NCBI GenBank assembly: GCA_947179485.1
Contig: OX359246.1
Location: 8,246,001-8,310,000, forward strand
DNA: 64,000 nucleotides
Source: Allacma fusca
Lineage: Eukaryota; Arthropoda; Collembola; Symphypleona; Sminthuridae
Direction: 5' to 3'
The number at the start of each line of letters is the position of its first letter. Position 1 is the first letter of the stretch. Below the pieces are notes generated by a model, which saw nothing but the letters and a program-made list of their open reading frames with translations, searched no databases and was not told the DNA's origin. Position numbers and translations under genes: made by a program. Shown here piece by piece: positions 1 through 11,762 of this stretch.

Positions 1-46
1 TTTGAATATTCAACATCAAATCGGTCGAAAATAATTTACATTACAG

Positions 47-388
47 CCTAAGGTGTCAATCACCCGATTTATTTACCATAGTAAGGAAAACCTACTCGCT
101 CCCTCCTCATTGAATATGCCAAAGCACATAGCTCGAAATTACTATGCCAAAACGTATGATAGAGCAACGCATTTTGAAGAACGAGATTACGCCGGTATGT
201 GTCATCACCTGTCATCCCAGCTGAGTCATAGGAAAGTAAACATGAATATTTTTATTCTTATGCAATTGCAAAGTAAATCTTATTGCAAAACGTAATGGTG
301 TGCTACATCATCGGATTTATTCTGTAGGCGGCAGTTTAACCAACAAACGTGAAGTGTTACACTCTATTATAGCTCCTCACGAGTACGA
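47..388 (+). pseudogene. Left-edge partial copy of the array family (exon 6 tail and exon 7)
   Basis: An open stretch from an acceptor AG at 45-46 to 194 ends with a phase-1 G followed by GTATGT. A second piece starts after TAG at about 337 and reads GGSLTNKRE, matching exon 7 of the intact copies (for example GTSVTNKRE in gene 8). The phase-1 join is exactly the phase of intron 6 in all other copies. The exon-6 piece is only about 148 bp instead of 250-268 and shares only a loose PK-hI-x-N motif with exon 6 of genes 9 and 11. After exon 7 the frame runs into a stop within a minisatellite, and no exon 8 is seen. I read it as a decayed copy whose 5' part lies outside the window or is lost. Confidence 0.5.
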
Positions 389-459
389 GTAGATACTCGA
401 GTTTCGAGTTCGAGTACGAGTAGATACTCGAGTTTCGAGTTCGAGTACGAGTACGGGTC
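380..459. repeat. 31-bp minisatellite, about 2.5 units
   Basis: Two perfect 31-bp units (380-410 and 411-441) and a partial third, built from CGAGTACGAG and TAGATACTCG blocks. They directly follow the exon-7 relic. Confidence 0.85.
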
Positions 460-520
460 GAGCACGGTATCAACTTAAATTGGTACTTGTACTCGTCGGT
501 CTAGTACAAGATCTACCTTA

Positions 521-780
521 TTTGCGGGCAATTCGAATGACTTTTGGGTACCAAATCCGGTATGAGTGTAATATTGACCTAGGAGGTCACAGCTAGGTCA
601 TCGTGTCACAAAGTGGAACCAAACTTGACAGGCAACTCATCTGGGCTTACACCAAAAGTTCTACTCTATTTGCGGGCAATTCGAATGATTTTTAGGTACC
701 AAATCCGGTATGGGTAAGATATTGACCTCGGGGGTCACAGCTGGGTCATCGTGTCGCAAACTGGAACCAAACTCGGCACA
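521..780. repeat. Two imperfect direct repeats of about 110 bp
   Basis: Copy 1 starts at 521 and copy 2 at 669. Both begin TTTGCGGGCAATTCGAATGA and run through a GGTACCAAATCCGGTATG segment to a GTCATCGTGTC segment. The offset is 148 bp. The origin is unknown, perhaps an interspersed element. Between 780 and about 1310 I see only a 15-base C run (1008-1022) and no gene. Confidence 0.8.
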
Positions 781-1689
781 CGTTTAATTTGTGTCTAATT
801 AAAGCCCTAATTTCAATCTGGGCCAGTTTTGTCACCGTTTAGATTATGAAACAGGTATGGACGCTCTTTGACCTCTTGAGGTCAGTATCTTGGAATTTTG
901 AGGTCATATCTCGCTGAATTTTTTTTGCACGTTGTTTAATTTTTATTCTTGCCATTTTTGAAGTTATATTGCTAATTTTCAGTTTGAATTTTTTGGTACC
1001 CCATGAGCCCCCCCCCCCCCCCTCATTTTTCGCTAACTTTGACCCGGGATATCTCCGAATCCCGTCGTCAGATTTTTTCGGGGCAATTATCAAAAATGAT
1101 CTACGCATCAAGGCGCACCCTGCAGTAATCTTTTCGTTGAAATCGAACAGAGGGCTTTTTCTCGTAAGGATTGTGCGGTGTCCTTTATTGCTTATTATGT
1201 TCGTTGACACCACAGAATTTGTGGATACTTCGTACGGGTCTCGTAAGGTTTCGGAAATGTGGCATTACTGTCGTACTATAAGTTTCAATACGCTATAGGT
1301 GGAGTCCTTATTAATGATATTTGTTTGATAGAGACGGTATAATGACGACAAGCTTCAAACGAAGTATAGGCTGACATTCAGCAAAATTTAAAAATTTCAA
1401 TAATAATTGAAGTTGTTCATACAGATTGTGCGAACACCCAATGAACACCCGTGAACATATTGAACGGGATCGGGTAACTGCACGCATTTTTACGTATTTC
1501 GAACTCACAAAAACTCCCAAAAAATCGAAGGTTACAAAAATTTTGAACCCCCATCGTATCCGAACACGATTACGATCCCATTCAGACGCTACTTAAGTTA
1601 ATACAAATATTAAGCAAAATAAGTTTCAATAAGTCCTTAAGTTTTGGATGGTTCACAACTACTTTAAATTGCATTTTATAATAATTCAT

Positions 1690-1909
1690 TGCAATAATGA
1701 TTTCGAGTGTTTCCTGGAAGTCCGAATATTATCACGGCATTGTGTCAAAATCCAGTTTGTCACGCCAGCTTTTCCAAATAATTAAGAGACAAACTTGATT
1801 GTAATTCATTGTTCTAGTATATGTAAAAGGATGAAATGGTTGTCGTGTCTCTGCTTGAATGACCCTTGAACCTCGCCAAGAGAAGTACTCTTCCAAAAGG
1901 GTATAAATA
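1690..1909 (+). promoter_or_regulatory. Promoter of array gene 1 (shared upstream block and TATA box)
   Basis: TATAAATA lies at 1902-1909 and an arthropod-type initiator TCAGT at 1925-1929, giving a short 5' UTR before the ATG at 1989. About 190 bp upstream of the TATA box, TTCCTGGAA (1711-1719) fits the STAT consensus TTCNNNGAA. It sits in a block (GTTTCCTGGAAGTCCGAATA and a TGTGTCAAAATCCA stretch) that recurs upstream of genes 2-6. The block and TATA box are visible; STAT control is inference. Confidence 0.6.
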
Positions 1910-1988
1910 CCGAGGCCAGGGATATCAGTGTCATTATTAACGAGAACTCTCATTTCAACTCTTAAATACATTTTTTAAACGGTACGAC

Positions 1989-3889
1989 ATGGCGGTCTCA
2001 TTCAACATCTTCCTGGTCGTAACAGTAGTCTTCCCTTTTGCAGTAAGTATAACTGAGGTGATATATATATATATTTGATGAATTTATTTTAAAATTAGTA
2101 TTTTTTAAATGTCAATTATGTGTAACGATATACACACATTTTACGTTTTCCTGCAGAAATGTTACAACAAAATGTATGACTAAACTTCTACACTTAATTA
2201 TTTAAATTAACATGTGTTAGCGGGGCGAAGACAACCTAAACTGTGGTAATAAAACTGAAGCTAAACCCTGGGAACTTTGTTGTGATGGCGATGTTTACCG
2301 TTTTGCAGCCCCCACTCGGGCGTGGGAATCTTGTAACGTAGAACCCAAAAATGCGAATATGACCTTTGCGGATTCCGTAGTAAGTTTTAGGGATTTTGTT
2401 TGCTCTGGTACTGTAAGTGATTTAATGCGAATGATTAAAAAACTAAATCTTTCAGTGGCTTGCCTATGACTGCAATATAAGAAAAAATCTTAACTCGACT
2501 GAGCTAACGCTGCAATCTTATATAAGTTTGCTGTTGAGAGCTCAAAATTCCAGTCAGAGCTTCTTTTGGGAAGCATTACCATTCCAAAGTAACATTTCCG
2601 AAAAGACCGTGGGTGAAGACGACTATGTAAAAATTCAAACCATCAAATTGTATCACCGTGAAGGTGTGCAAGCTATTGAAGAGGTTAGGCATTTCGTATG
2701 TATTTTGTACAATATTTTTGCAAATCATCATCAGCATTCCCAAGCTCTTTCAATTAGCAAATCCTGAATTTTTTACAGTCTTGTAATTTTGGGGGTATGA
2801 ATTCTACCGCTGATAACAGTGGCTTAATGCCGGTAAGTTTTCTTATTATCATGAAATTGAATATTCAATTCAATTTATTACATATATCAATTGATATAGT
2901 AATAATTTACAACTTCATATATTGATTTATCTTTGATAAGTATTTTTAAAACAAGTTGAAATAATAATTCGATTTGATACTCCATTAGATGTCCCCGGCT
3001 TTTAAGACCAGATTTTATAGCATTCAACATGCCGAGCTGTGTAACAATGAAATGTTACCATATTCTGATTATTTTGCTGGGAATTTCAACAGGGACCCAA
3101 ATCACGCAAATTTTTATAAATGCAGGAAGGAATTAAATTATACTCTGGGAAATGCTACTCATTCTGGCATTCGTGGCATTATCGTAAGTTGTTTTGATGG
3201 TGACAGTGTCAAAAATTTTCACTTTCCTTCTAACAGTTTCCAGTGAAATTTTAAAATAAGTTAACGCGTTCTTCCAACGAAAACTGGGTCAATTATATCT
3301 GTTATTCGTTTTCAGATGTCACTGTGCCGACTAGTTGATTATAAACAATTAGATCTAGTAGCTGTTCACGCGCAAATCAAAAAGCAAACGATAGATTTGG
3401 ATGATGTTGTCCCGAAATTCTTCCCTGCATTTTGGTCTAAATGGGGCAAAGATTCTGTTAAAAATTTAATGTTTGAGAACCTGAAACTTGAATTCAAAGC
3501 CCAGGATCTGCAAAACCTGGAATCTTTGATGCGCGACAAAGTTGAGAAAAAGTTCAACCAGGAATTTCCTGACGCTAAATGGGGTGAGTTATCTGGAATA
3601 GATTCTGCTTGATTAAGTTCATATAAATACTTTAATCTAAAACGACGTTTTTTATCATCTCATTTGTTTTCCAGGCAAACGTTTAATCTACAAACGTGAA
3701 TTAGTGGAGGCTATCCTGTTACTTGATATTTATGATGCTTATCGGAAAGCTTCAATGAATGTAATAATATATTTTTTTCAAGATGAAATTGTTTTAATCG
3801 ACTGAGCTGTTCTTATATTTACGGTCTTTTGCTTCTTTCAGACTTGCAGATTGGACATGGACAGGAAGTTTAATGAGGAAGTCTTGTAA
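1989..3889 (+). CDS. Array gene 1: secreted cysteine-rich protein, family not recognised
   Basis: Eight exons: 1989-2042, 2221-2379, 2456-2683, 2779-2832, 2989-3183, 3316-3583, 3675-3760, 3842-3889, giving 363 residues. Every intron is GT-AG; all are phase 0 except intron 6, which is phase 1. Exon 1 is a signal peptide (MAVSFNIFLVVTVVFPFA). Exon 2 holds the C-CC-C pattern with WELCCDGDVYR and ESCNVEPKNA. Exon 3 starts WLAYDCNIR and carries an LNST glycosylation site. Exon 4 has one Cys and exon 5 two (CNNEMLPYSDYFAGN, YKCRKELNYTLGN). Exon 6 has one Cys and a long helical, charged stretch, and exon 8 ends the protein after one more Cys. That makes ten cysteines in all. AATAAA lies at about 3947. 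The protein is likely a secreted, disulfide-bonded glycoprotein; its function is unknown. Confidence 0.88.
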
Positions 3890-5273
3890 TTAATATACAC
3901 GTTTTAGTTGTTTCCGTCTTGTGTAATCAACGAGAACTTAATATTGAATAAAGGAATTTATTGTCAGTTGTAAAGACAGATGCGTGCTCATTCTCTGAGA
4001 TTTATTGTGTATTCCGTTTTCCCTAGTGCAATTACATGGCTGATTAATGCTGATTAGTTAAGTTATTAGGTTATTATTGCTTAAGTTAGGGCGGAAAAAA
4101 CATTTCCTTTGAATGCATGCAATTACGCACACCCTCGGTTTTATACACAACAACCAATACAGACCTTATATCTTGTCTTGTAGTGCAATGAATTTAATGG
4201 GGAAGTTGTTTTGATCAATTTTTTACGGTAATTTGTCGGTTATTATCGTTTTTGGCGAAATATTTCATAAACTGCCAAAACTAATTGATGTAAACGAGAA
4301 TGTACTCTAACAGTGAATTCTATTTTCAGCAGCGAGGAACGCCTTGCACATGTCCAGGGAACATCCACATGTGTCTTAAATCAGCGTAGGTAATAGTTAT
4401 ACCAATTTATTTTCGTGGAATAATTTTTATAGTATTGCCCCCGTTCTTGAAATTTAAACCCGCCAAAGCGACGCATCATGTTATAATTTTCGAAAAAAAG
4501 TTTATCCTTACATAATTCCCCACAGATCTGAAAAAATCATTATAATAGCATCTGGCAAGTAGTTAATTTGCAGTAGCTATATAAAGTAAACATACATATT
4601 CCTTGAATACAGAGAATTGTACAATGCTAGTGTAGACCCCAAGAAAGGGTTAATAAGGGTAATATATTTTGTCCTCTTCTAAAGCCCGTAAATATTACGG
4701 TTGTGCTCCACTGGTTATTATGGCACACACAAAAGTACCAAAATACTTTTCCAATTTGCAGCACAAACACATCCCTGAATCTGCAAACGAAATGAGTCCC
4801 TTTCCATAAACTGCAAATATTCCGAGTAAGACAGCAAACGTGGATCAGAAGCGGCTTTCTTAATTATGTTAGCACAGCTGCATTCTATAAACTAATAATT
4901 AGTTTTAATTTTATAAAATAATTAATTTACCTTAACTACAAAATAACTACAAACTGAGTAAGGATCGTGGTTCAGAAATTTTTTTCCCATAATACCCCAG
5001 AACTCATGGATGCTCCGTACATGTTTCTTATAAAGTTTTGGGAAGTATAGATTATTTAATGTGACATTACTTTCGTCCTATAAGTTTCCTTCCGCTTAAG
5101 TTGGTGTCCTTATTAATGGTACTTGCTTGATAGAGACAGATTAATGACGACAGGTTCAAACAAAATATGTGCTGAAATTCAGCCGAATAGAACGATTTCA
5201 GTACATAATAACTGAAGTGTTCTCCACACAACCAATGAACCCCGGAATATATAGTATGGGTTGGAATGGGTGT
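3890..5273. other. Intergenic between array genes 1 and 2
   Basis: No gene is seen. Much of it is paralogous to 15570-16560 downstream of gene 3, for example the segments around TTTCATAAACTGCCAA and AAACTGAGTAAGGATCGTGG. A stretch of roughly 4325-4720 is absent from the second copy. Confidence 0.6.
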
Positions 5274-5281
5274 CTACGAAT

Positions 5282-6134
5282 TAGGCATGTTCATATCGTT
5301 CGATTTTAAAATATCGTTCATATCGTTATCGTTCTGTGAAAAATTACCGATAACGATATCGAGGAACGATATAACGATATATCACGTTGTGGCTTCTGGC
5401 ATTATTTAACGGAAATTAACAGAACTTTAATTTCGTGTACAAGCTAATTATTATTACTAAGGCTCCTTAGGAACCAAATTTTCAGCCCAAATTAGCACAG
5501 ATTACATTTTATTCCAAATACATGAGTCTAAAAGGCATTGAGTTGAAAATATGTACAACTTGAAGCATTTCAAAGATAATAATAGCGTCAGTAAGAAAAC
5601 ATTAAAACTACACATAATAATTACACCATAGAATTTCTGTTCATCATTACACTGATAACTGACCCCCGAATTCGGATAACCTTATTAGGGAACTTAAGTC
5701 ATTAAAGTTTCTAATGTTTTCAAAGTTTTCAAACTACTGTAAAGTCAACAAAATAGCAAAAAACCATAATTATAGTTGCGCTGGTTGCGCATCTTTATTC
5801 GCAAAAATGCTAAACCCTGTGTATTAGAATGACGGCCAGCTCATTAATGTCGACTGTTAAATGGATCAGGCATAAAAAAAAACATCTTGAATATCTTTAG
5901 ACCGAATTTGGTGTGGTTTGATTTTCCAAAGTCGTAAAATGATTTTGTCCGCTAGTTTTGCTCGCATTTTTGCCAAAAAAATGCACAATTCTTGTTATTA
6001 CTCGCGAATGTACGATATAATCATGTGACAATATATCGTCGGGAAACCCCGATAAATATCGTGATATATCGTTTCTAAAAAATGTACGATATGAACGATA
6101 ATATCGTATCGGTATATCGTTATGAACATGCCTA
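5282..6134. mobile_element. hAT-like non-autonomous transposon (853 bp)
   Basis: The ends are TAGGCATGTTCATA and its inverse TATGAACATGCCTA. They are flanked by an 8-bp direct duplication CTACGAAT at 5274-5281 and 6135-6142. The paralogous site upstream of gene 4 (about 16557-16567) has a single CTACGAAT and no insert, so this is a dated empty site. Subterminal AT-rich ATATCGTT repeats occur at both ends, and there is no transposase frame. Eight-bp target duplications with short TIRs are typical of hAT elements. Confidence 0.88.
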
Positions 6135-6633
6135 CTACGAATGCTAAAATCGAATCCGACTGGTTCAGCAATTCCTCACCCATTCTTACTACGTCGAACC
6201 CGTTCCTAAACATGCGCTGTGTACTAACCCGATCTGAAAAAGTCAGGTTCAAAAAATTTTGAACCCGCATCGCACACGAGTCCGACCCCGAACCCAAAAC
6301 CCAGGGTTTAGCCCGAACCCATGACAGGCACTACTGCAGCTGAGAGTTAATAAATACAAACCACAATAAGTTTAAATATTTTTTCAGTGTTGGTACACAT
6401 TGACATTGACAACTACTTCACAATAATTTATCACAAGGATATTTTGGAGTGTATCCTGGAAGTCCGAATAATATCGTTTCGTTGTGTCAAAATCCAATTT
6501 ATGACGTGTTTCCAAATAATTAAAAGACGTTTAATTTTAGTTGTGCTATTCTATATAAAAGGATAAACTGGTAGTCGTGCTTCTGCCTGAAAAACTCTTG
6601 TACTTCACCAAGTTGAAGTATTCTCTAGCCGAG

Positions 6634-6659
6634 TATAAAAACATGCCGTGGCTTTCACT
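6634..6659 (+). promoter_or_regulatory. TATA box and initiator of array gene 2
   Basis: TATAAAA is at 6634-6640 and a TCACT initiator at about 6655. Upstream lies the block shared with genes 1, 3-5, 7 and 8 (GGTAGTCGTGCTTCT, then ACTCTTG and ACTTCACCAAG). Confidence 0.65.
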
Positions 6660-6728
6660 GCAAAATTATTAACAAAACTAAATTCAAGCCTCAGCTCAAA
6701 TCTGGCGAACACTATTTGGTGTTGCGAA

Positions 6729-9644
6729 ATGACGGTTTCATTCCACTGCTTTCTGATCATCACATTATTTTCCCCTTTTGCGGTAAGTATAAGTCTATAT
6801 AAACTAGAAATAGGTACAACCAAAGGTGTCCGCCTATCCTACATATAGGCCTATTTGTAGGCTATTTATAGGGTGCAAGGATTTTACTGAATAGGCTTAT
6901 AGGCAAAATAGGGTGCAAGAATATACACTTGAACCCTAGCCTACAAAATAGGTAGGCTCAGCCGTCGTGAAATTACACGCATATATGTATAAGCTACTGA
7001 AGCACATAATTCTCAATTAATGGCATATGGAACGGGTAACATAAAAATTAAAGAATAATCTGCCAGTTTTGCAGATTGAATGTTTTATGGTGTGTACCAA
7101 GAGTAAAAATTTTGTGCCATTTCGCCTTGATATTCGCTGAAACCTTACCGAAATTAAGTTCGAAATTTTCGATAAAGTAGAAAAGATGTGAATATTTACG
7201 TTTGAACAAAATTCAAATTTCAAACAGGATTTCCTACGAGAATTGTTGTCAGTCAGCTAATACCTTTCCGTTGTCACACAATTGAGTTGTTTTGCTCACA
7301 CTGGAATATGTTTCTTGTGGTATTTAATTTGGAAAATCTCAAGTGCAGCATCCCTTTTCAACAGAGTTATAAAACTTCGGCACGTTTTCCAGCGCAAACC
7401 AAGCCGAGATCGACAAACTGTTTTGATTTTAGAAACTTCAACTATTTTATTCCGATCCCGTTGACTTGAGATAGGGGTTTTAATTAGAAAACTACAGAAT
7501 GCCCTTACGCAACCTGTAGCTAACGAAAAGCATATAGCATGTTCTGGTGTTTCCCATATAGGAAGGATATAGGATAGGCTGATCTATACGGCAGTTTAAA
7601 TGTAGGCATATATGTAGGCCCCGTCCCAATATTAAATATAGGAAGGATATAGGGTAGACTCAGTCATTTGGACACCTTTGGGTACAACTATTGGATGTAT
7701 TCTTGGGAAGACATTTCTCCTAGTATTTTAGAAACGATTCTTCCTGAAAAAATATGTCTATGAAATGTAGTGTTCCTCCATAAATGGCATACAGCCAAAC
7801 CTCTTTATAGTCACTACCGTTATAAGCAACTTCTCTCTATAGTCATAAAATAATTTGACCCCAGCGAATCTCCCGTATACTGTATTGTTAACGAATTGAC
7901 TCCTCAGTAGTCATTCTCTTCAGTCAACTTTTATATACGGTCCCCTGCGATGTGACTATAAAGAGGTTTGACTGTAGTAAAATTTAAAACTGAACTTATA
8001 CACTTCACTTGTACAATTGATTTTAGCTCGCCGCAAACAACCAATTCTGTGGGAATAAAAATAGAATTAGACCTTGGGAACTTTGCTGCGATGGTCATGT
8101 TTATCGTCTTGCAGAGCCCATTCTTGCGTGGGAATCTTGCAACGTAGAACCTAAAAATGCGACTTCGACCTTTGCGGACTCCGCAGTAAATTTCTGGGAT
8201 ATTCTATACATCTATATGAATTTAATTGGTTGTACTGATGGGGATAATTGTTTATAAAAAATTTAAATCTTTCAGTGGCTTGTTTATGACTGCAACGTAA
8301 GAGGACGACTTAACTTAACCAGCCTAACGCTGGAATCTTACTTCGATTCGCTGCTCCGGGCGGACAATACCAGTCAGAACTTGCTTTGGGAAACATTGAC
8401 ATTCCCAGATGACATTCCCAAAAGGATTGAGGGTGAAGACGAACGTGATACGATTAAAAGGATAAAATTGTATCATCGTGAAAGTGTACAGGCTATTAAG
8501 CAGGTCTGACATGCCTAAATTAACATTATCATGCATATTTACACTGTGTCATTAAAATATCGCGGATTTTTTATAGGTCTGTACTTTTGGGGATCGGACG
8601 TCTATATTCAGAGGCTTTAACCAGGTGAATAGCCTCGTGTTTTTATCATAAACCTCCCCATATAAATGTAGATTATAAGTAGCAATAAAATATCGTTTAA
8701 TTCATTATAATAGATCTTATTCCATCTTTAATGAGGAGCTTAAAGCTAATATGAATTACACAATTTTATATCCACATAATAGACATCAATGGATTTTTAC
8801 ACCACATTTTCCATCATGCAATTTTTCCGTGAGTGTAACGACGAGATGTTACCGTATTCTCCCGGTACTCTAGATTTTCATCATGTGGGGCCCAAGTTTC
8901 TGCAGTTAGATAAATGTATACAGGAACTAAATCATGCTCTGGGGAATTTGAATAACAGCTACATTAGGTGGCCCATTGTAAGTTCATTCCATGTTTCAAA
9001 ATAAATTTCTAAATGCTTCGAACGATGTCTTAAAATAAGTCAACGAGTTCTTGCAACTGGAAACTTGCTCTAATGAATATTGTTCGTTTCCAGTTTTCAC
9101 TTTGTTCAGACATTGAGTATCAACATTTAGACATACAATCTGTACAAGCCCAAATAACTAAGCCAACGTTGGATTTCGAAGGTATGATCTCCAACAACGT
9201 TCCTAGATATTGGTCTAAATCGTTCAAAAATTCCTTTAAAAATTTGGTTCTGGAGGAGTTGAAAAAAGAATTCAAAACCCAAGATCTGCAAAACCTGGAG
9301 TCTTTGATGCGGAACAAAGTTGAGGAAGGGCTTAAACAAAAACTTTCGGACGATTTTGGTGAGTTCTCGTACAAAGATCCTGCTTGATTCAGTTTTTATA
9401 ATAATTTCTTTCTGAGAAGACATGTTTTAGTACACAAATTGTTTTTGCAGGTGACATTTTGACTCACAAACGGGAATTCATACAGACTACGATAATAATT
9501 GAAATTCGAGATTTTTTTTGGAAAACTGCAAGGAATGTAATGCTTATTTTTTATTTCCTAAGGATTATTGTTGAAATTGATTCAGATGTTCTTCCAATTA
9601 ATGCCTCTTGCTTTTTTCAGGTTTGCAGAAAGGAGACTCACTAG
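6729..9644 (+). CDS. Array gene 2: secreted cysteine-rich protein
   Basis: Exons: 6729-6782, 8027-8185, 8276-8503, 8577-8624, 8783-8977, 9094-9358, 9451-9536, 9621-9644, giving 352 residues. The layout and phases match gene 1. The signal peptide is MTVSFHCFLIITLFSPFA. Family landmarks are PWELCCDGHVYR, WLVYDCNVR, VCTFGD, RECNDEMLPYS and LCSDIEYQHLD. Exon 8 is short: a TAG after VCRKETH ends the protein about seven residues earlier than in gene 4. Intron 1 is 1244 bp because it contains two transposons (6821-7680 and 7792-7974); paralogous introns in genes 4 and 5 lack them at these sites. All ten family cysteines are present in exons 2-8. The gene appears intact; function unknown. Confidence 0.87.
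6821..7680. mobile_element. hAT-like MITE in intron 1 of array gene 2 (860 bp)
   Basis: Terminal inverted repeats are CAAAGGTGTCC and GGACACCTTTG. The 8-bp target duplication GGTACAAC is at 6813-6820 and 7681-7688. Gene 5's intron has the corresponding uninterrupted site (AATACAACTATTGG). Internal GGCCTA and AATAGG-type repeats lie near both ends. No coding capacity is visible. Confidence 0.9.
7792..7974. mobile_element. Tigger/pogo-like MITE in intron 1 of array gene 2 (183 bp)
   Basis: The ends are CAGCCAAACCTCTTTATAG and its near inverse CTATAAAGAGGTTTGACTG, bordered by TA on both sides. The CAGTCAAACCTC-type terminus with TA duplication is characteristic of pogo/Tigger MITEs. The paralogous intron of gene 4 has an empty TA at this site. 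Confidence 0.85.
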
Positions 9645-9821
9645 AACGAAAAACCAGGTGTGTAGAAAACAAGGTAACGTTTCGAAATATTTGTAGGAAC
9701 TCCAAACCGTTCATGAAAAAATAGGATGAGTAGAAACTTCTCCTTTTCCAAATGTTCTCTACCCTCTGTACTAAAAATAAATTTCTCCGACATAATACTC
9801 TCCGTTTTTCCGGGGAGAGGT

Positions 9822-10085
9822 CACGATTATCAGCCTATTAACTTTATAGCTAAACAGCTGTACCCCAACATTGAAATCATTCGATACTATTGGCAGCATA
9901 ACAATGTCAAACGAGATTTTGAAAACACCCTCTGCATGGAATACATAAGTTGAGGGTTTGGAAATAGTAACTAATGTAATAATAAAAATGCTGCAAGAAT
10001 AAAATATGGTGGCTAGACATGACTAATACATCAGCAATAAATGCATTTATTAAGGAAACGCAACGTTTAATGTCTACAATTTAGT
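9822..10085 (+). repeat. Conserved 3'-flanking block, copy 1 of 3
   Basis: This block lies about 180 bp after gene 2 and recurs after gene 4 (20027-20287) and gene 5 (25481-25746). Shared stretches include CAATGTCAAACGAG, ATACATAAGTTGAGGGTT and AATAAAAATGCTGCAAGAAT. No conserved frame is evident. It is probably duplicated flanking DNA carried along with each gene, possibly with 3'-end signals. Confidence 0.7.
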
Positions 10086-11754
10086 GCCTGTTATGAACGC
10101 AAAAACTATGCACCTAAACCCAAGCCCATTTTTTCGGTTTAGAAGTGTTTGGACAAACCAGTTCCAAACGTTTTGGGTAACAACATTGAACCCCGACCCA
10201 ATCTTTTTGTTAATTTCGAAACCCCAGCCTGTTTGCAGTCAAACCCAAGTTACAAATAAAATAATTACAACGTAAATTTTCGGTGAAAAACGTGAGGAGA
10301 CAAAAGTTTACATTATGCGTACTGCATTGCCGCTTGATCCGTACAATTCACAAAGAAAAAGCTCTGGCAAGGATCGGGTTAAGCTTTTGCCACATCGAAT
10401 TCTGAAGTTTTTTGTTTTTCAAATTTTTCAGACAAGTTTAACCAACAAAATTCTTGCTTCTTCCCTACCTATTTCCTTTTAACATCTCTATTTGTAAGTT
10501 CTGAGAGTTGCACCTCTACGGTTCTAGTTCCATTGGTGTTATCCACCAGAGACCATTTGTAAACACTTGTAACGCAAATATAGAGGAACCGAGTGTTTTT
10601 GTTCTAGTTGTTTCTAGTACTCGGACCAGTTCAGTTCAAAACCAAAAATTCCGATTCGGTTCAGTTTAGTTCAGTTTGATTCAGTATAAATAGAGTTCTG
10701 TTCAGCTGTTGAACTGAATTGAACAGTTCGATTCGGGTACTGAATCGAACGTTGTATAGCCTTTGGTTCATACATAAACAAGAGTTTAAGCACTGTAAAA
10801 GACACTGTTTCTAAAAACAAACATTCATATTATTGAGCCTCAATATATTTTATCTATATATTTAAAAATTCATAATCCAAATACCGAGCATGGTGTACAT
10901 TTTTGCATTTTTACGCAAAACCGCACAACAATGCATTTTGTGATATTTCTTCATTTCACATGTCTTGATTTTGAGCATTTTGGACGGCATTTTCATGACA
11001 CCAAAATTGTATCACTACCTTAGATTCAGGATATCCAAATCTATAGGAGCGTAGCGAGGTCAAAAATTGACTGTCTGGTTATTCAACTGTTCGTTAAAAT
11101 CAATTGCAGAAATATTGACAGCAAAATTTATTTAATTTCAATGACAGGAAGTGCTGTAATTTATCTCTCATATGAAAATCACTGAACCATAGAATGATTG
11201 ATATGCAGTACAAAAATACAATTGACCCAAATTCCTGGAAAATTTGCGTCAGTTCGAGTAAAAACAGATGTATATCCTGCACGCAGATCCCCCAAAAATT
11301 GTTTTTTTAGTTTACCAGTGTAGACAAAAAATTACTGTATGGGTTCTGCAACATACATACATGCATAGGGGTGTTTACATATTTCTAGAACTGAGGTTTA
11401 TTTTACGTCGCTATATAAGCCAAAACGACAACAATGAAAATACCTGGCAAGGAATTTCTGAAATCGTTTCCTCCAAAATTTCAAATACATCTTCAAATCG
11501 ACGGCCAAATTGTATATTGAGCTATTTTAGTCCAAGATTCAGTCCAAAATGTCCTATTGACCTCGAGTGAAAATACCCAATATGCCCTATTGTGCTGTCC
11601 TCTCCCTGAAATGAAAATGGCCAAAATTTTAGGGTATTTAGAACGGGCAATTTGTTCAGAATTCCGGGCATTATGTATTTGCAGTAGTGTTCTCTTTTGG
11701 ACTTATATCAACTATTTTTGTTTTACGTGTTATTCTCAATAAGATTCCCTGAAT
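10086..11754. other. Intergenic, no gene seen
   Basis: Around 10620-10760 the sequence is rich in GTTCAGTT and GATTCGG words in both orientations, which looks like a short decayed inverted-repeat element. The 10084-10275 stretch contains CCCAAACCC-type words also seen at about 6150-6310, 16570-16740, 21360-21490 and 22440-22540. I found no supported coding region. Confidence 0.5.
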
Positions 11755-11762
11755 ATTGGGAT

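Noticed and set aside
839..1298. Overlapping open frames of about 110-125 codons on both strands
   Set aside because: They span a poly-C run, have no recognisable motifs or splice context, and lie in repeat-derived DNA.
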